NCBI RefSeq assembly: GCF_002585305.1
Contig: NZ_NUNF01000060.1
Span: 1-33,733 of the forward strand
Source: Bacillus sp. AFS037270
GTDB lineage: Bacteria > Bacillota > Bacilli > Bacillales_B > DSM-18226
DNA length: 33,733 nt
Direction: 5' to 3'
In this document: piece by piece, positions 15,541 to 24,682 of the stretch
Layout: the number at the start of each line of letters is the position of its first letter
Numbering within the stretch: position 1 is the first letter of the stretch
The notes under the pieces: generated by a model
Database searches by the model: none
Told to the model about the DNA's origin: nothing
Seen by the model: the letters and a program-made list of their open reading frames with translations, nothing else
Position numbers and translations under genes: made by a program

Positions 15541-16620
15541 ATGTGTTATGTGAAATTGACTGAAAAGATTCTAACCCTTAAATCAAACGCAGAAATGGGT
15601 CAGCTGAAGGAATTTCTCAATAAGCAGAATTTATCTCTGGATGCGGATGTTGAATATACAATTGCTATATTTGATGGTCAAAAGATCGTGGCTACAGGTT
15701 CCCTTGGCGGTAGAATTCTAAAATGCATTGCTGTGGATGAGGAATATCAGAACATGGGGCTGTCAGCAAAACTTGTCACCCATCTTGTCCATGAGGCCTA
15801 TTCAAGAGGAAACACGCATCTTTTTATCTACACAAAGCCGAAAAACAAGAGCATATTCTCTGACTTGGGGTTTTATCCAGTCGCCGAAATTCCTTCAAAG
15901 GTCGTTCTAATGGAAAACCGCTCGGCAGGGATTAAAAACTACCTAAAACAAATCATCCAAGAGAAAGAACAAGTTATCCCTGATAAAGGGGGCAAGAATC
16001 GTGCAGGGGCTGTCATAGTAAATTGCAATCCGTTTACTTTAGGGCATCAGTACCTAATCGAGTATGCAGCGTCGAAATGCGAAACGCTCCATATTTTTGT
16101 TCTCCAGGAGGACAAGTCAAGTTTTCCTTCTGCAGTAAGATACAGGCTTGTAAAAGAAGGAGTTAAACACTTGGATAATGTTGTTGTTCATTCTGGAAAG
16201 GATTATATCATATCGGATGCAACTTTCCCATCCTACTTTATCAAAGAGTTCCACGATGTGGTCGAGACCCATGCGAGGCTGGACATAGACATATTTGCTA
16301 ACTATATTGCTCCGGCACTTGGAATTAAAAAAAGATTTGTCGGTGAGGAACCCTGCTGCAAAGTTACATCAACGTATAACTCGGTCATGCAGGAAATTCT
16401 CTCTGCCCGTGAAATAGAGGTACAGGTAATTCCAAGGGTGTTGTCTGAAACGCAACCGATTAGTGCTTCCAGAGTAAGGGATCTAATTCATGCAGGTAAG
16501 CTACAAGAAGTGATGAAGCTGGTTCCTGAAACAACCTATCGATTTCTCCTCTCATCTGGGGCTAAGAGAATTATCCAGCGTATTCAGGCGAAGCATACAA
16601 AGACATTATTGAGAGGGTGA
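15541..16620 (+). CDS. citC: [citrate (pro-3S)-lyase] ligase
   Basis: AAAGGTG sits eight bases before the ATG. The 359-residue protein joins an N-terminal GNAT-like domain (about 1-130, with VDEEYQNMGLSAKLV) to a nucleotidyltransferase domain holding NPFTLGHQYLIEYA (HxGH-type ATP site) and a late SASRVRDLI motif (ISxxxR-type). CitC uses ATP and acetate to acetylate the thiol of the citrate lyase prosthetic group, switching the lyase on. Length is normal. It ends seven bases before citD. Confidence 0.95.
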   Translation: MCYVKLTEKILTLKSNAEMGQLKEFLNKQNLSLDADVEYTIAIFDGQKIVATGSLGGRILKCIAVDEEYQNMGLSAKLVTHLVHEAYSRGNTHLFIYTKPKNKSIFSDLGFYPVAEIPSKVVLMENRSAGIKNYLKQIIQEKEQVIPDKGGKNRAGAVIVNCNPFTLGHQYLIEYAASKCETLHIFVLQEDKSSFPSAVRYRLVKEGVKHLDNVVVHSGKDYIISDATFPSYFIKEFHDVVETHARLDIDIFANYIAPALGIKKRFVGEEPCCKVTSTYNSVMQEILSAREIEVQVIPRVLSETQPISASRVRDLIHAGKLQEVMKLVPETTYRFLLSSGAKRIIQRIQAKHTKTLLRG

Positions 16621-16626
16621 TGAAAA

Positions 16627-16941
16627 ATGTTGATGTTGCCAGAAAGAATAGAAATTTTGGATGTAGGAATTGCAGGGACGCTTGAGTCAAGCGATATCAC
16701 CATTCAAATTGAAAAGAATGACGGTAAAGGAATTGAACTTGAACTCAAAAGTACTGTCGCAAATCAGTTTGGCAAACAAATCAAAAAGGTGATTTTAGAG
16801 ACATTATTAGAGTTAGGGGTGGAGAATGCATTAGTCATGGCGAATGATAAAGGGGCTTTAGATTGCACCATCCGTGCTAGAGTAAAGACGGCAGTAAACA
16901 GGGCTGCCCATCATAATTGTTTTCCCTGGGGGGTGAAATAA
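16627..16941 (+). CDS. citD: citrate lyase gamma subunit (acyl carrier protein)
   Basis: GAGAGGGTGA precedes ATG 16627. The 104-residue protein contains AGTLESSD, in which Ser21 corresponds to the serine that carries the phosphoribosyl-dephospho-CoA group, and the conserved DKGALDCTIRARV near the C-terminus. CitD carries the acetyl/citryl thioester between the two catalytic subunits. The stop codon is followed immediately by the GTG start of citE. The protein has a slightly extended N-terminus and C-terminus compared with the enterobacterial subunit. Confidence 0.95.
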   Translation: MLMLPERIEILDVGIAGTLESSDITIQIEKNDGKGIELELKSTVANQFGKQIKKVILETLLELGVENALVMANDKGALDCTIRARVKTAVNRAAHHNCFPWGVK

Positions 16942-17838
16942 GTGGGTCGGCTGAGAAGAAGTATGTTGTATGTACCAGGAAACAATCCAGGCATGATTAG
17001 GGACGCTCATATCTATGGATCGGACGCCATCATGTTTGACTTGGAAGATTCAGTTTGCCTTTATGAAAAAGACGCGGCGAGACTTTTAGTCTATGAAGCG
17101 CTAAGAATTTGTGATTATGGACAAACGGAAGTTGTTGTCCGTGTAAATGGTTTAAATACACCTTATGGCAGAGGTGATTTTGAAGCTATGGTCAGAGCAA
17201 AGCCAGATGCAATCCGGTTGCCTAAAACAGAGACACCAGAAGATGTAGTGGAAGCTGATCAATTAATAACACAGATTGAAAAGGAAAATGGTATCGAACT
17301 GGGAACCATCAAACTCATGGCGGCTGTTGAAAGTGCTTTGGGGGTCATTAATGCTTATAAAATTGCAACGGCGAGTTCGCGGCTTATTGGTATTGCGCTT
17401 GGGGCTGAGGATTTTGTAACTGACCTAAAAACCACAAGGTCCACAGATGGGATTGAATTACTCGCTGCTAGGAGCCAAATCCTCTTTGCGGCACGGGCAG
17501 CCGGGATTGATGCTTTGGATACTGTTTTTTCTGATGTGAATGATGAAGAAGGATTTATCCGCGAAGCTAAACTTATCAAACAACTAGGGTTTGATGGAAA
17601 ATCCCTTATTAATCCGCGCCAAATTAATATTTTGCATCATATCTTTACGCCAACGGAAGATGAAATTCAGAAATCCATTCGGGTTATCGAAGCAGCGAAA
17701 GAAGCGGAGAAAAGAGGGTCGGGTGTTATAAGCATGGACGGTAAAATGGTTGACAAGCCGATCATCGAAAGAGCATACCGTCTCCTTGAACTGGCTGATG
17801 CTGTATATACAGAAAGTATTGAGGAGGTGTGGCAATAA
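16942..17838 (+). CDS. citE: citrate lyase beta subunit (citryl-ACP lyase)
   Basis: GTG start with GGGGGGTG seven bases upstream, directly abutting the citD stop. The 298-residue HpcH/HpaI-aldolase-type TIM barrel opens RRSMLYVPGNNPGM and shows the metal-binding FDLEDSV, the VRVNGLNTPYGRGD substrate loop and GIALGAEDFVTDL. It cleaves citryl-ACP to acetyl-ACP and oxaloacetate. Its TAA overlaps the citF start codon (TAATG), so the two are probably translationally coupled. Confidence 0.95.
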   Translation: MGRLRRSMLYVPGNNPGMIRDAHIYGSDAIMFDLEDSVCLYEKDAARLLVYEALRICDYGQTEVVVRVNGLNTPYGRGDFEAMVRAKPDAIRLPKTETPEDVVEADQLITQIEKENGIELGTIKLMAAVESALGVINAYKIATASSRLIGIALGAEDFVTDLKTTRSTDGIELLAARSQILFAARAAGIDALDTVFSDVNDEEGFIREAKLIKQLGFDGKSLINPRQINILHHIFTPTEDEIQKSIRVIEAAKEAEKRGSGVISMDGKMVDKPIIERAYRLLELADAVYTESIEEVWQ

Positions 17839-19388
17839 TGTTTAATAGAGTTGGACGAATTATACCGGAAGAGATTTTTGGACTCGGAGCATTACCACTG
17901 TTTGATTCAAATGAATTGATGAAAAATACACAGCGTTCTAAAGACCGCTTTAAGAATTCTGATCGAAATAAAATCCTTGATTCTATTGAAAAAGCGATTC
18001 GTAAAACAGGCTTAAAAGATGGAATGACGATTTCCTTCCATCATCATTTCCGAAATGGTGATTATATCATTAATATGGTTCTCAATGCCATTTCACGTAT
18101 GGGAATTAAGGACCTTGTTTTAGCACCAAGCTCTCTTTCGGGCATCCATGCACCATTGATTAATCATATCAAAAGCGGAGTAATTCGGAGGATTGAGACA
18201 AGCGGACTGCGAGGTGAATTAGCTGATGCTATTTCGAACGGCTTGATGGACATACCAATTGTGATCAATTCTCATGGCGGCAGAGCCAGGGCAATCGCCT
18301 CAGGAGAACTGCCAATTGATGTTGCCTTTTTAGGTGTGCCATCCTGTGACCCTGCCGGCAATGCCAATGGATATGCCAGGGATCATTCAGCGGCGTCAGA
18401 ATGCGGTTCATTGGGATATGCCAAGGTTGATGCCCAACATGCCAAAAAAGTAGTTTTAATCACGGATCATTTGGTGGAATATCCTAATACACCTTTCGCT
18501 ATTCCTGAGTCTCAGGTAGATTATATCGTGGTTGTGGATGCAATCGGTGATCCAAAAGGAATTATGTCGGGAGCAACCCGGTTTACCAAGAATCCGAAAG
18601 ATTTGCTAATCGCTCAGAATGTTGCCGAAGTTATTGAGGCTTCAGGCTATTTCATAGACGGTTTTTCGCTGCAAACAGGGTCAGGAGGAGCTTCCCTGGC
18701 GGCAACTAGGTTTTTAAGAGAAAAGATGATTGAGAGAAATATCAAGGCGAGCTTCGCGTTGGGCGGTATTACAGGTCAGATGGTTGCTCTCCATGAGGAA
18801 GGCCTTATTAAAAGATTACTAGATGTACAAGGCTTTGATCTTAAAGCAGATGAATCACTTAAAAATAATCGGTTTCACCAACAGATTGATGCTGAGTATT
18901 ATGCAAGTCCGGATAATCCTGGAAGTGCAGTTAATCAATTAGATGTAACAGTATTAAGCGCATTAGAAATCGATCTTGATTTTAATGTGAACGTCATTAC
19001 CGGTTCTGACGGAGTCATTCGCGGCGCCTCAGGCGGACACTGTGATTCAGCTGCAGGTGCAGCCTGCGCAATTATTGTCGCTCCACTCATTAGGGGCAGG
19101 ATGCCAACTATTCTCGACAGGGTGCATACGATAGTCACCCCGGGCTGCTCAATTGATGTATTGGTTACAGACCAAGGTATTGCTGTGAATCCTCTTAGGC
19201 AGGATTTGTATCATAACCTAAAAAAAGCAAATCTGCCGGTTATGTCCATTGAAGCACTCATGGCAAAAGCTAGCCAAATAGTCGGAATTCCGGAACCAAT
19301 CAAGGTAGAAGATAAGATTGTCGGTGTGGTTAAGTATCGGGATGGATCAGTGATTGATGTGATTCACCAGGTAAAGAAGGATTCTTGA
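17838..19388 (+). CDS. citF: citrate lyase alpha subunit (citrate-ACP transferase)
   Basis: ATG 17838 overlaps the citE stop and has GAGGAGGTG eight bases upstream; a GTG at 17829 lies within that site. The 516-residue protein has the expected family length and long conserved stretches such as TISFHHHFRNGDYIIN, GVPSCDPAGNANGY and GSGGASLAATRFL. It swaps acetyl for citrate on CitD, giving citryl-ACP for CitE. Three bases separate its stop from the citX start. Confidence 0.96.
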   Translation: MFNRVGRIIPEEIFGLGALPLFDSNELMKNTQRSKDRFKNSDRNKILDSIEKAIRKTGLKDGMTISFHHHFRNGDYIINMVLNAISRMGIKDLVLAPSSLSGIHAPLINHIKSGVIRRIETSGLRGELADAISNGLMDIPIVINSHGGRARAIASGELPIDVAFLGVPSCDPAGNANGYARDHSAASECGSLGYAKVDAQHAKKVVLITDHLVEYPNTPFAIPESQVDYIVVVDAIGDPKGIMSGATRFTKNPKDLLIAQNVAEVIEASGYFIDGFSLQTGSGGASLAATRFLREKMIERNIKASFALGGITGQMVALHEEGLIKRLLDVQGFDLKADESLKNNRFHQQIDAEYYASPDNPGSAVNQLDVTVLSALEIDLDFNVNVITGSDGVIRGASGGHCDSAAGAACAIIVAPLIRGRMPTILDRVHTIVTPGCSIDVLVTDQGIAVNPLRQDLYHNLKKANLPVMSIEALMAKASQIVGIPEPIKVEDKIVGVVKYRDGSVIDVIHQVKKDS

Positions 19389-19390
19389 AG

Positions 19391-19921
19391 ATGACTGGAA
19401 CCCAACTAATAACGCTTGAGCAATTATTAGAGGCTCGTGAGCTTAGGGCAGCCCATCAGAAGGAATTAATCGAGAAATACAGATTGCCATTGGTATCATT
19501 CACAGTGAATATGCCAGGTAAGAGCAAGAAAACGCCAGACAGTTCCATCATTTTTCGTGAGGGCTGCAATGCACTGGTTAAAAAACTCAAGGAGACCATT
19601 TGTGGATTGGAGTATTATGATTCCAAAAATCCAGATACTGGATTTGAGGCGTTCTTTGTGGTGAAAACTGCTGAACGGTCTTTAAAAGCACTTATGCTTG
19701 AGATTGAGAATGAGCATCCACTTGGCCGTCTGTTTGATTTAGATGTCATAGGGGTTGATGGAAAGCCTATTTCTAGAGAAACCTTAGGTAATTCAAAACG
19801 TAAATGCCTGCTCTGTGAACAGGATGCCCATTTTTGCGCTCGGAACAGAGAACATACAGTAGAAACCCTCATTGAGAAGATCCATAGTATGGTTGATTCT
19901 TATATAAAAATTATACCCTAA
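19391..19921 (+). CDS. citX: apo-citrate lyase phosphoribosyl-dephospho-CoA transferase
   Basis: ATG 19391 follows AAGAAGGA with an eight-base spacer; an in-frame TTG at 19385 overlaps citF. The 176-residue protein has the hallmark GRLFDLDV (112-119) and a Cys-rich CLLCEQDAHFCARNREH segment typical of CitX. It transfers the prosthetic group made by CitG to the serine of CitD. It is a separate gene here, not fused to citG as in some species. Confidence 0.95.
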   Translation: MTGTQLITLEQLLEARELRAAHQKELIEKYRLPLVSFTVNMPGKSKKTPDSSIIFREGCNALVKKLKETICGLEYYDSKNPDTGFEAFFVVKTAERSLKALMLEIENEHPLGRLFDLDVIGVDGKPISRETLGNSKRKCLLCEQDAHFCARNREHTVETLIEKIHSMVDSYIKIIP

Positions 19922-20036
19922 GTTAGCTATTGAAGGCCAAACTCCGATAAGCCCAGGGAATTATGGGGTTTGGTCATATTTTTAATATGTTAGCAAGCTT
20001 GAAAGGAGAAAAAGATCAAACATGGAGGAATCCTGG

Positions 20037-20930
20037 ATGCAAACCATTCCGCAAAAAGCGCTGCGTGCTTTACTTTATGAGGTTTCCGCTAGCCCCAAAC
20101 CTGGGCTTGTTGACAGATTCAACCAAGGGGCACATACCGATATGGATTTCTTTACGTTTATAGACAGCAGCTCTGCACTGAGTAACTATTTCTCTTACTG
20201 TGTTGTTGAAGGCGTAAAGTACTCAGGGAAAAATCCTGAAGAACTGTTTCAAGCCTTAAGAGGCCTTGGGATTAATGCTGAAAAAGTGATGTTTGAGGCA
20301 ACTGACGGTGTAAATACTCATAAAGGTCTAATTTTTTCCTTAGGTGTCATTTGTGCGGCAGCTTCTTGCAGCATGATGGAAAGTGAATCCAAAAATGTGG
20401 ATATCGAGATAATCTGTGAGAAGGTTTCTCTAATGACTAAGGGTTTATGTTTAAGGGAACTAACTTTCTTGAACAAGTCCGAAGGTCTTACTTACGGGGA
20501 AAAACTTTTTCTGAAATATGGTCTGAGGGGTATACGTGGAGAAGTAGAAAGCGGCTTTGCTACCGTGCGCAATTACTCTCTTCCTGTAATAAGGAAATTA
20601 AAATCTTTAAAATCCTTTCATATCAACGATATTCTGGTGCAGGTACTCCTTCATTTAATGGCGGTAAACGAGGATACCAATATCGTTGCAAGACATGATT
20701 TAAAAACTTTGGAATATGTTCAACGTTATGCCCAACAGGTACTGGATTTAGGAGGTATGTTAACACCAAAAGGTATGGAGATGGTGTTTGAAATGGACAA
20801 GGAATTCATTGGAAGAAACATCAGTCCGGGAGGGTCAGCAGACCTTCTGGCAGTAACCGTTATGTTGGACCTTCTGTTAGAGGGATTACCTTTTTCTGGT
20901 TCAAGTATCCAGCGAAATTGTGTGGTATAA
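20037..20930 (+). CDS. citG: triphosphoribosyl-dephospho-CoA synthase
   Basis: ATG 20037 is preferred: GGAGG (20024-20028) is eight bases upstream, whereas the ATG at 20022 is 13 bases from AAAGGAG. The 297-residue protein contains the family signature SASPKPGLVDRFNQGAH (18-33) and a later GVNTHKG. It joins ATP and dephospho-CoA into the lyase prosthetic-group precursor. A 115-bp gap after citX contains a CCAAAC/GTTTGG hairpin (about 19938-19974) that may attenuate or protect the transcript. It is the last gene of the operon. Confidence 0.95.
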   Translation: MQTIPQKALRALLYEVSASPKPGLVDRFNQGAHTDMDFFTFIDSSSALSNYFSYCVVEGVKYSGKNPEELFQALRGLGINAEKVMFEATDGVNTHKGLIFSLGVICAAASCSMMESESKNVDIEIICEKVSLMTKGLCLRELTFLNKSEGLTYGEKLFLKYGLRGIRGEVESGFATVRNYSLPVIRKLKSLKSFHINDILVQVLLHLMAVNEDTNIVARHDLKTLEYVQRYAQQVLDLGGMLTPKGMEMVFEMDKEFIGRNISPGGSADLLAVTVMLDLLLEGLPFSGSSIQRNCVV

Positions 20931-21075
20931 ATAAAAAAGTACTATATAACTGCCCCCGAAAAACATGTACATATCCTTGTAAATTCTTCAGTCTTCCAAA
21001 TTTGATTTACACTAATTTTATTTAAAATTCAAGAATCCTTTTATTTGAAACAAATATAACCTTTTTCTCTCTATC

Positions 21076-21137
21076 ATAAAAGGTTTTTATGATAGTTAAT
21101 AAACAATCAATATTTTTTTTATTCTTTATATTATGAT
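21076..21137 (+). promoter_or_regulatory. operator 4 and promoter ahead of the MFS relic and PrpF-family gene
   Basis: ATAA-N7-TTAT at 21076-21090, inside a longer palindrome ATCATAAAA-GGT-TTTTATGAT. The conserved ATATTTTTTTTATT block follows, and TATGAT lies at 21132-21137, 56 bp from operator start. The sequence is closest to operator 1, consistent with duplication of the transporter together with its promoter. Bases 20931-21070 hold no gene. Confidence 0.8.
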
Positions 21138-21172
21138 AACTTTTAATTATCAATTGATCCAACAGGCTTAAT

Positions 21173-21867
21173 ATAGAAAATCTGATGGATCGGTTGCCTT
21201 TTTCTTCGATTCACAAAAAGGTTCGTATTGCTTTGTCTATTGCCTATTTTTTGAGTACGCCGATTTAAATACGTTTTCATATGCATCTCTGGCTTTGGTA
21301 AAACAGTGGCACTTGCCATTAAGTGTTATAGCAACAATCAACTCCATTGCCTTCTTTGGGATGTTTTTGGGAGCCTCTGCAGGGGATGGCTCGGTGATAA
21401 GGTAGGAAGAAAGAAATCTATAATTATTTCTCTTCTATTATTATCTTTTTTCTGAGTAGTGAATGCGTTTTCGTGGGACGCCTGGTCCCTGGCAATTTCC
21501 AGATTTATTAACGGAATGGCGACTTCGTCATTGCAATTGTAGTATTTTTATTCGGGGCAACACTAAATCCTGTACTAATTGTTGTATTTGGTTTTCTCAT
21601 AAATTTTATTGAAAGAACTTTTCTTCCAATCTTTACAGTTTTACATCAGAACTTTATGGAACGGAAGTTCGTTCTTTTGGACAGGGGATAACATACGGAA
21701 TTGGCAGATTTTCTAATGTTTTAAGACCATTCATTATTAGTTTTGTTTACACTGGTTTTAGATATTTAAATGTATTTATTTTGATTTCACTTGTTTGGAT
21801 TGTATCAGGATTAGCCATATTCTTTGGACCTCGAACCTCTAAAAGAAGCTTGGAAGAAATCAATTGA
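21173..21867 (+). pseudogene. decayed second MFS transporter gene
   Basis: The start (GATGGATCGGTTGCC, GCCTATTTTTTGAGTA) and the end (GGAAGAAATCAATTGA) match the intact transporter at 12302-13681 closely. At about 21540 the sequence jumps from the equivalent of residue 118 to residue 337, a deletion of roughly 650 bp, and small indels and a TGA break the remaining frames. It cannot make a transporter. Its promoter is intact, so it now acts as a long untranslated leader for the next gene. Confidence 0.9.
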
Positions 21868-21975
21868 ACCAAGTCAGATAATCCTTTGAGTCGTTTGAGA
21901 TGAATTAGTCGAAACTTAAACATAATATTTTTCTATATTATAGTTTTAAAAAAGAAAGACAATGGAGGTTAAAGT

Positions 21976-23157
21976 ATGTTTGATTATGGTCAATTACACA
22001 AGATACCAACTGTTATTATGAGAGGGGGGACAAGTAAGGGGCTCATACTAAGAAGATCAGACCTCCCTGCAGACGAAACATTAAGGGATGGGGTCATCTT
22101 AAGGATTTATGGCAGTCCTGACAACAGCCAAATTGATGGTTTGGGAGGAGGAACCTCAACAACTAGTAAATTAGCAATTGTCGGTCCATCCTCTCTTCCT
22201 GATGCGCATATTGATTATACTTTTGGCCAGGTGAGCCTAGATCGCCAAGTGGTTGACTATAATGTAACCTGCGGAAATTTTGTCACTGCAGTAGGTTTGT
22301 ATGCCGTCGAAGAAGGATATGTTCCATTAACTGAACCCATTACTTCCGTAAAAATATACAACACAAATACAAAAAAAGTTATTGTTGCAGAAATACCTGT
22401 AAAAAATGGGCAAATTCAATATGAGGGGGGATTTTCAATTGCTGGTGTTCCTGGTTCATCGTCCAGAATCATGCTTAACTTTTTAGATGCGGGCGGAACC
22501 TTTACAGGAAAAACACTCCCTACCAATAGCCCAACAGATATCATAAAGTTGGAGAATGGCCAGGAGTATGAGGTAAGTATTGTTGATTGTGTTAATACGC
22601 TGGTGTTTGTTCGGGCAGAAGATGTCGGGCAAACAGGAACAGAGCTTCCCAATGAAGTTAACGGGAATACTGTATTGCTTAATACCTTAGAGAAAATTCG
22701 TGTTAAAGCCGGGATTAAGATCGGCCTGATTAAAGAAGGCGAACGTGTCTCTCCTTCAACCCATGCATTGCCGAAAATTGCCATGATTTCTAAGCCAAAA
22801 GTATATAAAACAGTCAATCAACAGCTTGTTAAACAAGAAGATGTTGATGTTCTTTCACGCTATATAACGATGGGATCTCTTCATAGCGCCCATGCAGTGA
22901 GTGGGGCGATGGCTCTTGCAGCAGCTGCAAAAATTAATGGAACGATCCCTAATCAAATTGTTTTAAATACCAATACCGGTATTAGTGTAGGGCATCCTTC
23001 GGGAACTTTATATGCTGATGCATCCGTAGAAAAAATGGGAGAAGAATGGTTAGTGGCACAGGCTGGCAATGGCCGGACTGCAAGAAGGCTAATGGAAGGC
23101 TACGCCTATGTACCTACCTCCATTTTTGTTGGTAAGATGGATGCCATGATGGCTTGA
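21976..23157 (+). CDS. PrpF-family isomerase, probable aconitate (cis/trans) isomerase
   Basis: GGAGGT is six bases before the ATG. The 393-residue protein has PrpF features: MRGGTSKGLILRR at the N-terminus, DGLGGGTSTTSKLAIV with Lys65, YNVTCGNFVTAVG with Cys99 (the residues matching the proton-moving Lys/Cys pair of PrpF), a GVPGSSSRIMLNF turn, and NGRTARRLMEGYAYVP near the end. PrpF members shift double bonds or isomerise tricarboxylates; a B. thuringiensis member (TbrA) interconverts cis- and trans-aconitate. Next to tcuA/tcuB, trans/cis-aconitate isomerisation is the best inference. A terminator follows the stop. Confidence 0.85.
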   Translation: MFDYGQLHKIPTVIMRGGTSKGLILRRSDLPADETLRDGVILRIYGSPDNSQIDGLGGGTSTTSKLAIVGPSSLPDAHIDYTFGQVSLDRQVVDYNVTCGNFVTAVGLYAVEEGYVPLTEPITSVKIYNTNTKKVIVAEIPVKNGQIQYEGGFSIAGVPGSSSRIMLNFLDAGGTFTGKTLPTNSPTDIIKLENGQEYEVSIVDCVNTLVFVRAEDVGQTGTELPNEVNGNTVLLNTLEKIRVKAGIKIGLIKEGERVSPSTHALPKIAMISKPKVYKTVNQQLVKQEDVDVLSRYITMGSLHSAHAVSGAMALAAAAKINGTIPNQIVLNTNTGISVGHPSGTLYADASVEKMGEEWLVAQAGNGRTARRLMEGYAYVPTSIFVGKMDAMMA

Positions 23158-23171
23158 TCAGTTTTCATATT

Positions 23172-23203
23172 AAGAAAAGGAGTATCCCTTCTTTTCTTTT
23201 TTT
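23172..23203 (+). terminator. terminator after the PrpF-family gene
   Basis: AAGAAAAG (23172-23179) pairs with CTTTTCTT (23191-23198), followed by T residues. Some read-through to tcuA is possible, because no strong promoter with a good -10 is evident in 23204-23290. Confidence 0.6.
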
Positions 23204-23290
23204 GACAAGTAAATTAGTAATCTATTTTTCTCTTGTAATCGCTTAACCATTTAGTTAGCTAAAAGGTTAATTTGAAAGGAGTTTTATAAT

Positions 23291-24682
23291 ATGGAGACTG
23301 ATGTTTTAGTAGTCGGTGGCGGGAACGCTGCCCTAAGTGCTGCACTGTCAGCTCGTGATCGAGGGGTAAAGGTGCTGGTCATTGAACGGGCTCCTAAATT
23401 TTATCGCGGCGGAAATAGCCGACTCACCCGGGATTATAGGGTGATGAATACACGTGAGAACAAGTATATGACAGGCACTTATCCTGAGGAAGAATTTATG
23501 GAGGATTTAAGGCGTGTTGCAGGAGGGGAAATAAATGAATCAATTGCAAGATTAGTTGTGCGTAAATCCGAAGAACTCCCGGACTGGCTTAACATGCAGG
23601 GGATTCAATGGCAGCCGGCACTGTCCGGAACCCTTCATTTAGGAAGAACGAATATTTTTCAACTTGGCGGCGGCAAGGCTGTGATAAATTCATACTATCA
23701 AACCGCTAAGGTAAAAGGGGTAGAAGTCTGGTACGATTCAATGCTTGAAGATATAGAAATGAATGGCACTGAGTTCAAGGCTGCTAAAGTTCGCAGGAAC
23801 AACGGGATCGAGACGATCAAAGCGAAAGCTATTATATTTGCATCTGGCGGTTTTGAAGCAAATATAGAATGGCACAAACGTTACTGGGGAGAGGCTGCTG
23901 AGAATTTTATCATTCGTGGTACCCCATATAATCAAGGTAATGTTCTTGAAATGCTTCTTAATAAAGGTGCAGCCCAGGTAGGAGAACCAGACGCGTTTCA
24001 CGCCGTTGCGGTTGATGGCAGGGCACCAAAGTTTGACGGAGGAATTGTTACCCGTCTTGACAGTGTACCATTTGGGATTGTGGTAAATAAGAATGGTCAG
24101 CGGTTCTACGACGAGGGAGAAGATTTTTGGCCAAAACGATATGCTATTTGGGGTGGACTCATTGCCCGGCAGCCCAATCAAGTTGCATACTCGATTATTG
24201 ACAGTAAGGCACTTGGAAAATTCATGCCTTCGGTATTCGAGCCAATTTTTGCAGGATCAATCGAGGAATTGGCTGAAAAACTTGGTCTTAATCCTAAAGT
24301 AGTGGCTAAGACCGTTAATGACTTTAACAAGGCCGTTCGCCCAGGAACATTTAATCCAGCTGAGCTAGACAACTGTAAAACAGAAGGATTAACACCGGTA
24401 AAAAGCCATTGGGCGGTACGGATCGATAAGCCTCCATTTTATGCATATCCACTGAAGACTGGCATTACATTTACCTACCTTGCGGTAGAAGTAAACGAAC
24501 AGGCAAGGATCAAGTGGAAGGATAGACGCCTCTGTAACAATATGTTTGCAGCAGGAGAAATGGCAGCAGGTAATGTACTGCGCCGTGGGTATCTGGCTGG
24601 TTTTGGACTCACGATGGGCGCAGTTTTAGGGAGAATTGCAGGGGAGGAAGCAGCAAATGCAGTCAAAAGAGCTACTAGATGA
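23291..24682 (+). CDS. tcuA: FAD-dependent tricarballylate dehydrogenase
   Basis: AAAGGAG is nine bases before the ATG. The 463-residue flavoprotein starts with the FAD loop VVGGGNAALSAALSA and VLVIERAPKFYRGGNSRLT, includes GGFEANIEWHKRYWG, and ends with AAGEMAAGNVLRRGYLAGFGL, all typical of TcuA in the fumarate reductase/succinate dehydrogenase flavoprotein group. TcuA oxidises tricarballylate to cis-aconitate; the reverse, aconitate reduction, is chemically possible under anaerobic conditions. The 3' end overlaps tcuB by 26 bases. Confidence 0.92.
   Translation: METDVLVVGGGNAALSAALSARDRGVKVLVIERAPKFYRGGNSRLTRDYRVMNTRENKYMTGTYPEEEFMEDLRRVAGGEINESIARLVVRKSEELPDWLNMQGIQWQPALSGTLHLGRTNIFQLGGGKAVINSYYQTAKVKGVEVWYDSMLEDIEMNGTEFKAAKVRRNNGIETIKAKAIIFASGGFEANIEWHKRYWGEAAENFIIRGTPYNQGNVLEMLLNKGAAQVGEPDAFHAVAVDGRAPKFDGGIVTRLDSVPFGIVVNKNGQRFYDEGEDFWPKRYAIWGGLIARQPNQVAYSIIDSKALGKFMPSVFEPIFAGSIEELAEKLGLNPKVVAKTVNDFNKAVRPGTFNPAELDNCKTEGLTPVKSHWAVRIDKPPFYAYPLKTGITFTYLAVEVNEQARIKWKDRRLCNNMFAAGEMAAGNVLRRGYLAGFGLTMGAVLGRIAGEEAANAVKRATR

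Noticed and set aside
15728..15910. ORF inside citC in another frame
   Set aside because: It is a shadow of citC, which has clear conserved motifs throughout.
19938..19974. CCAAAC/GTTTGG hairpin between citX and citG as a full terminator
   Set aside because: The following T tract is interrupted and citG needs the same transcript; at most it attenuates.
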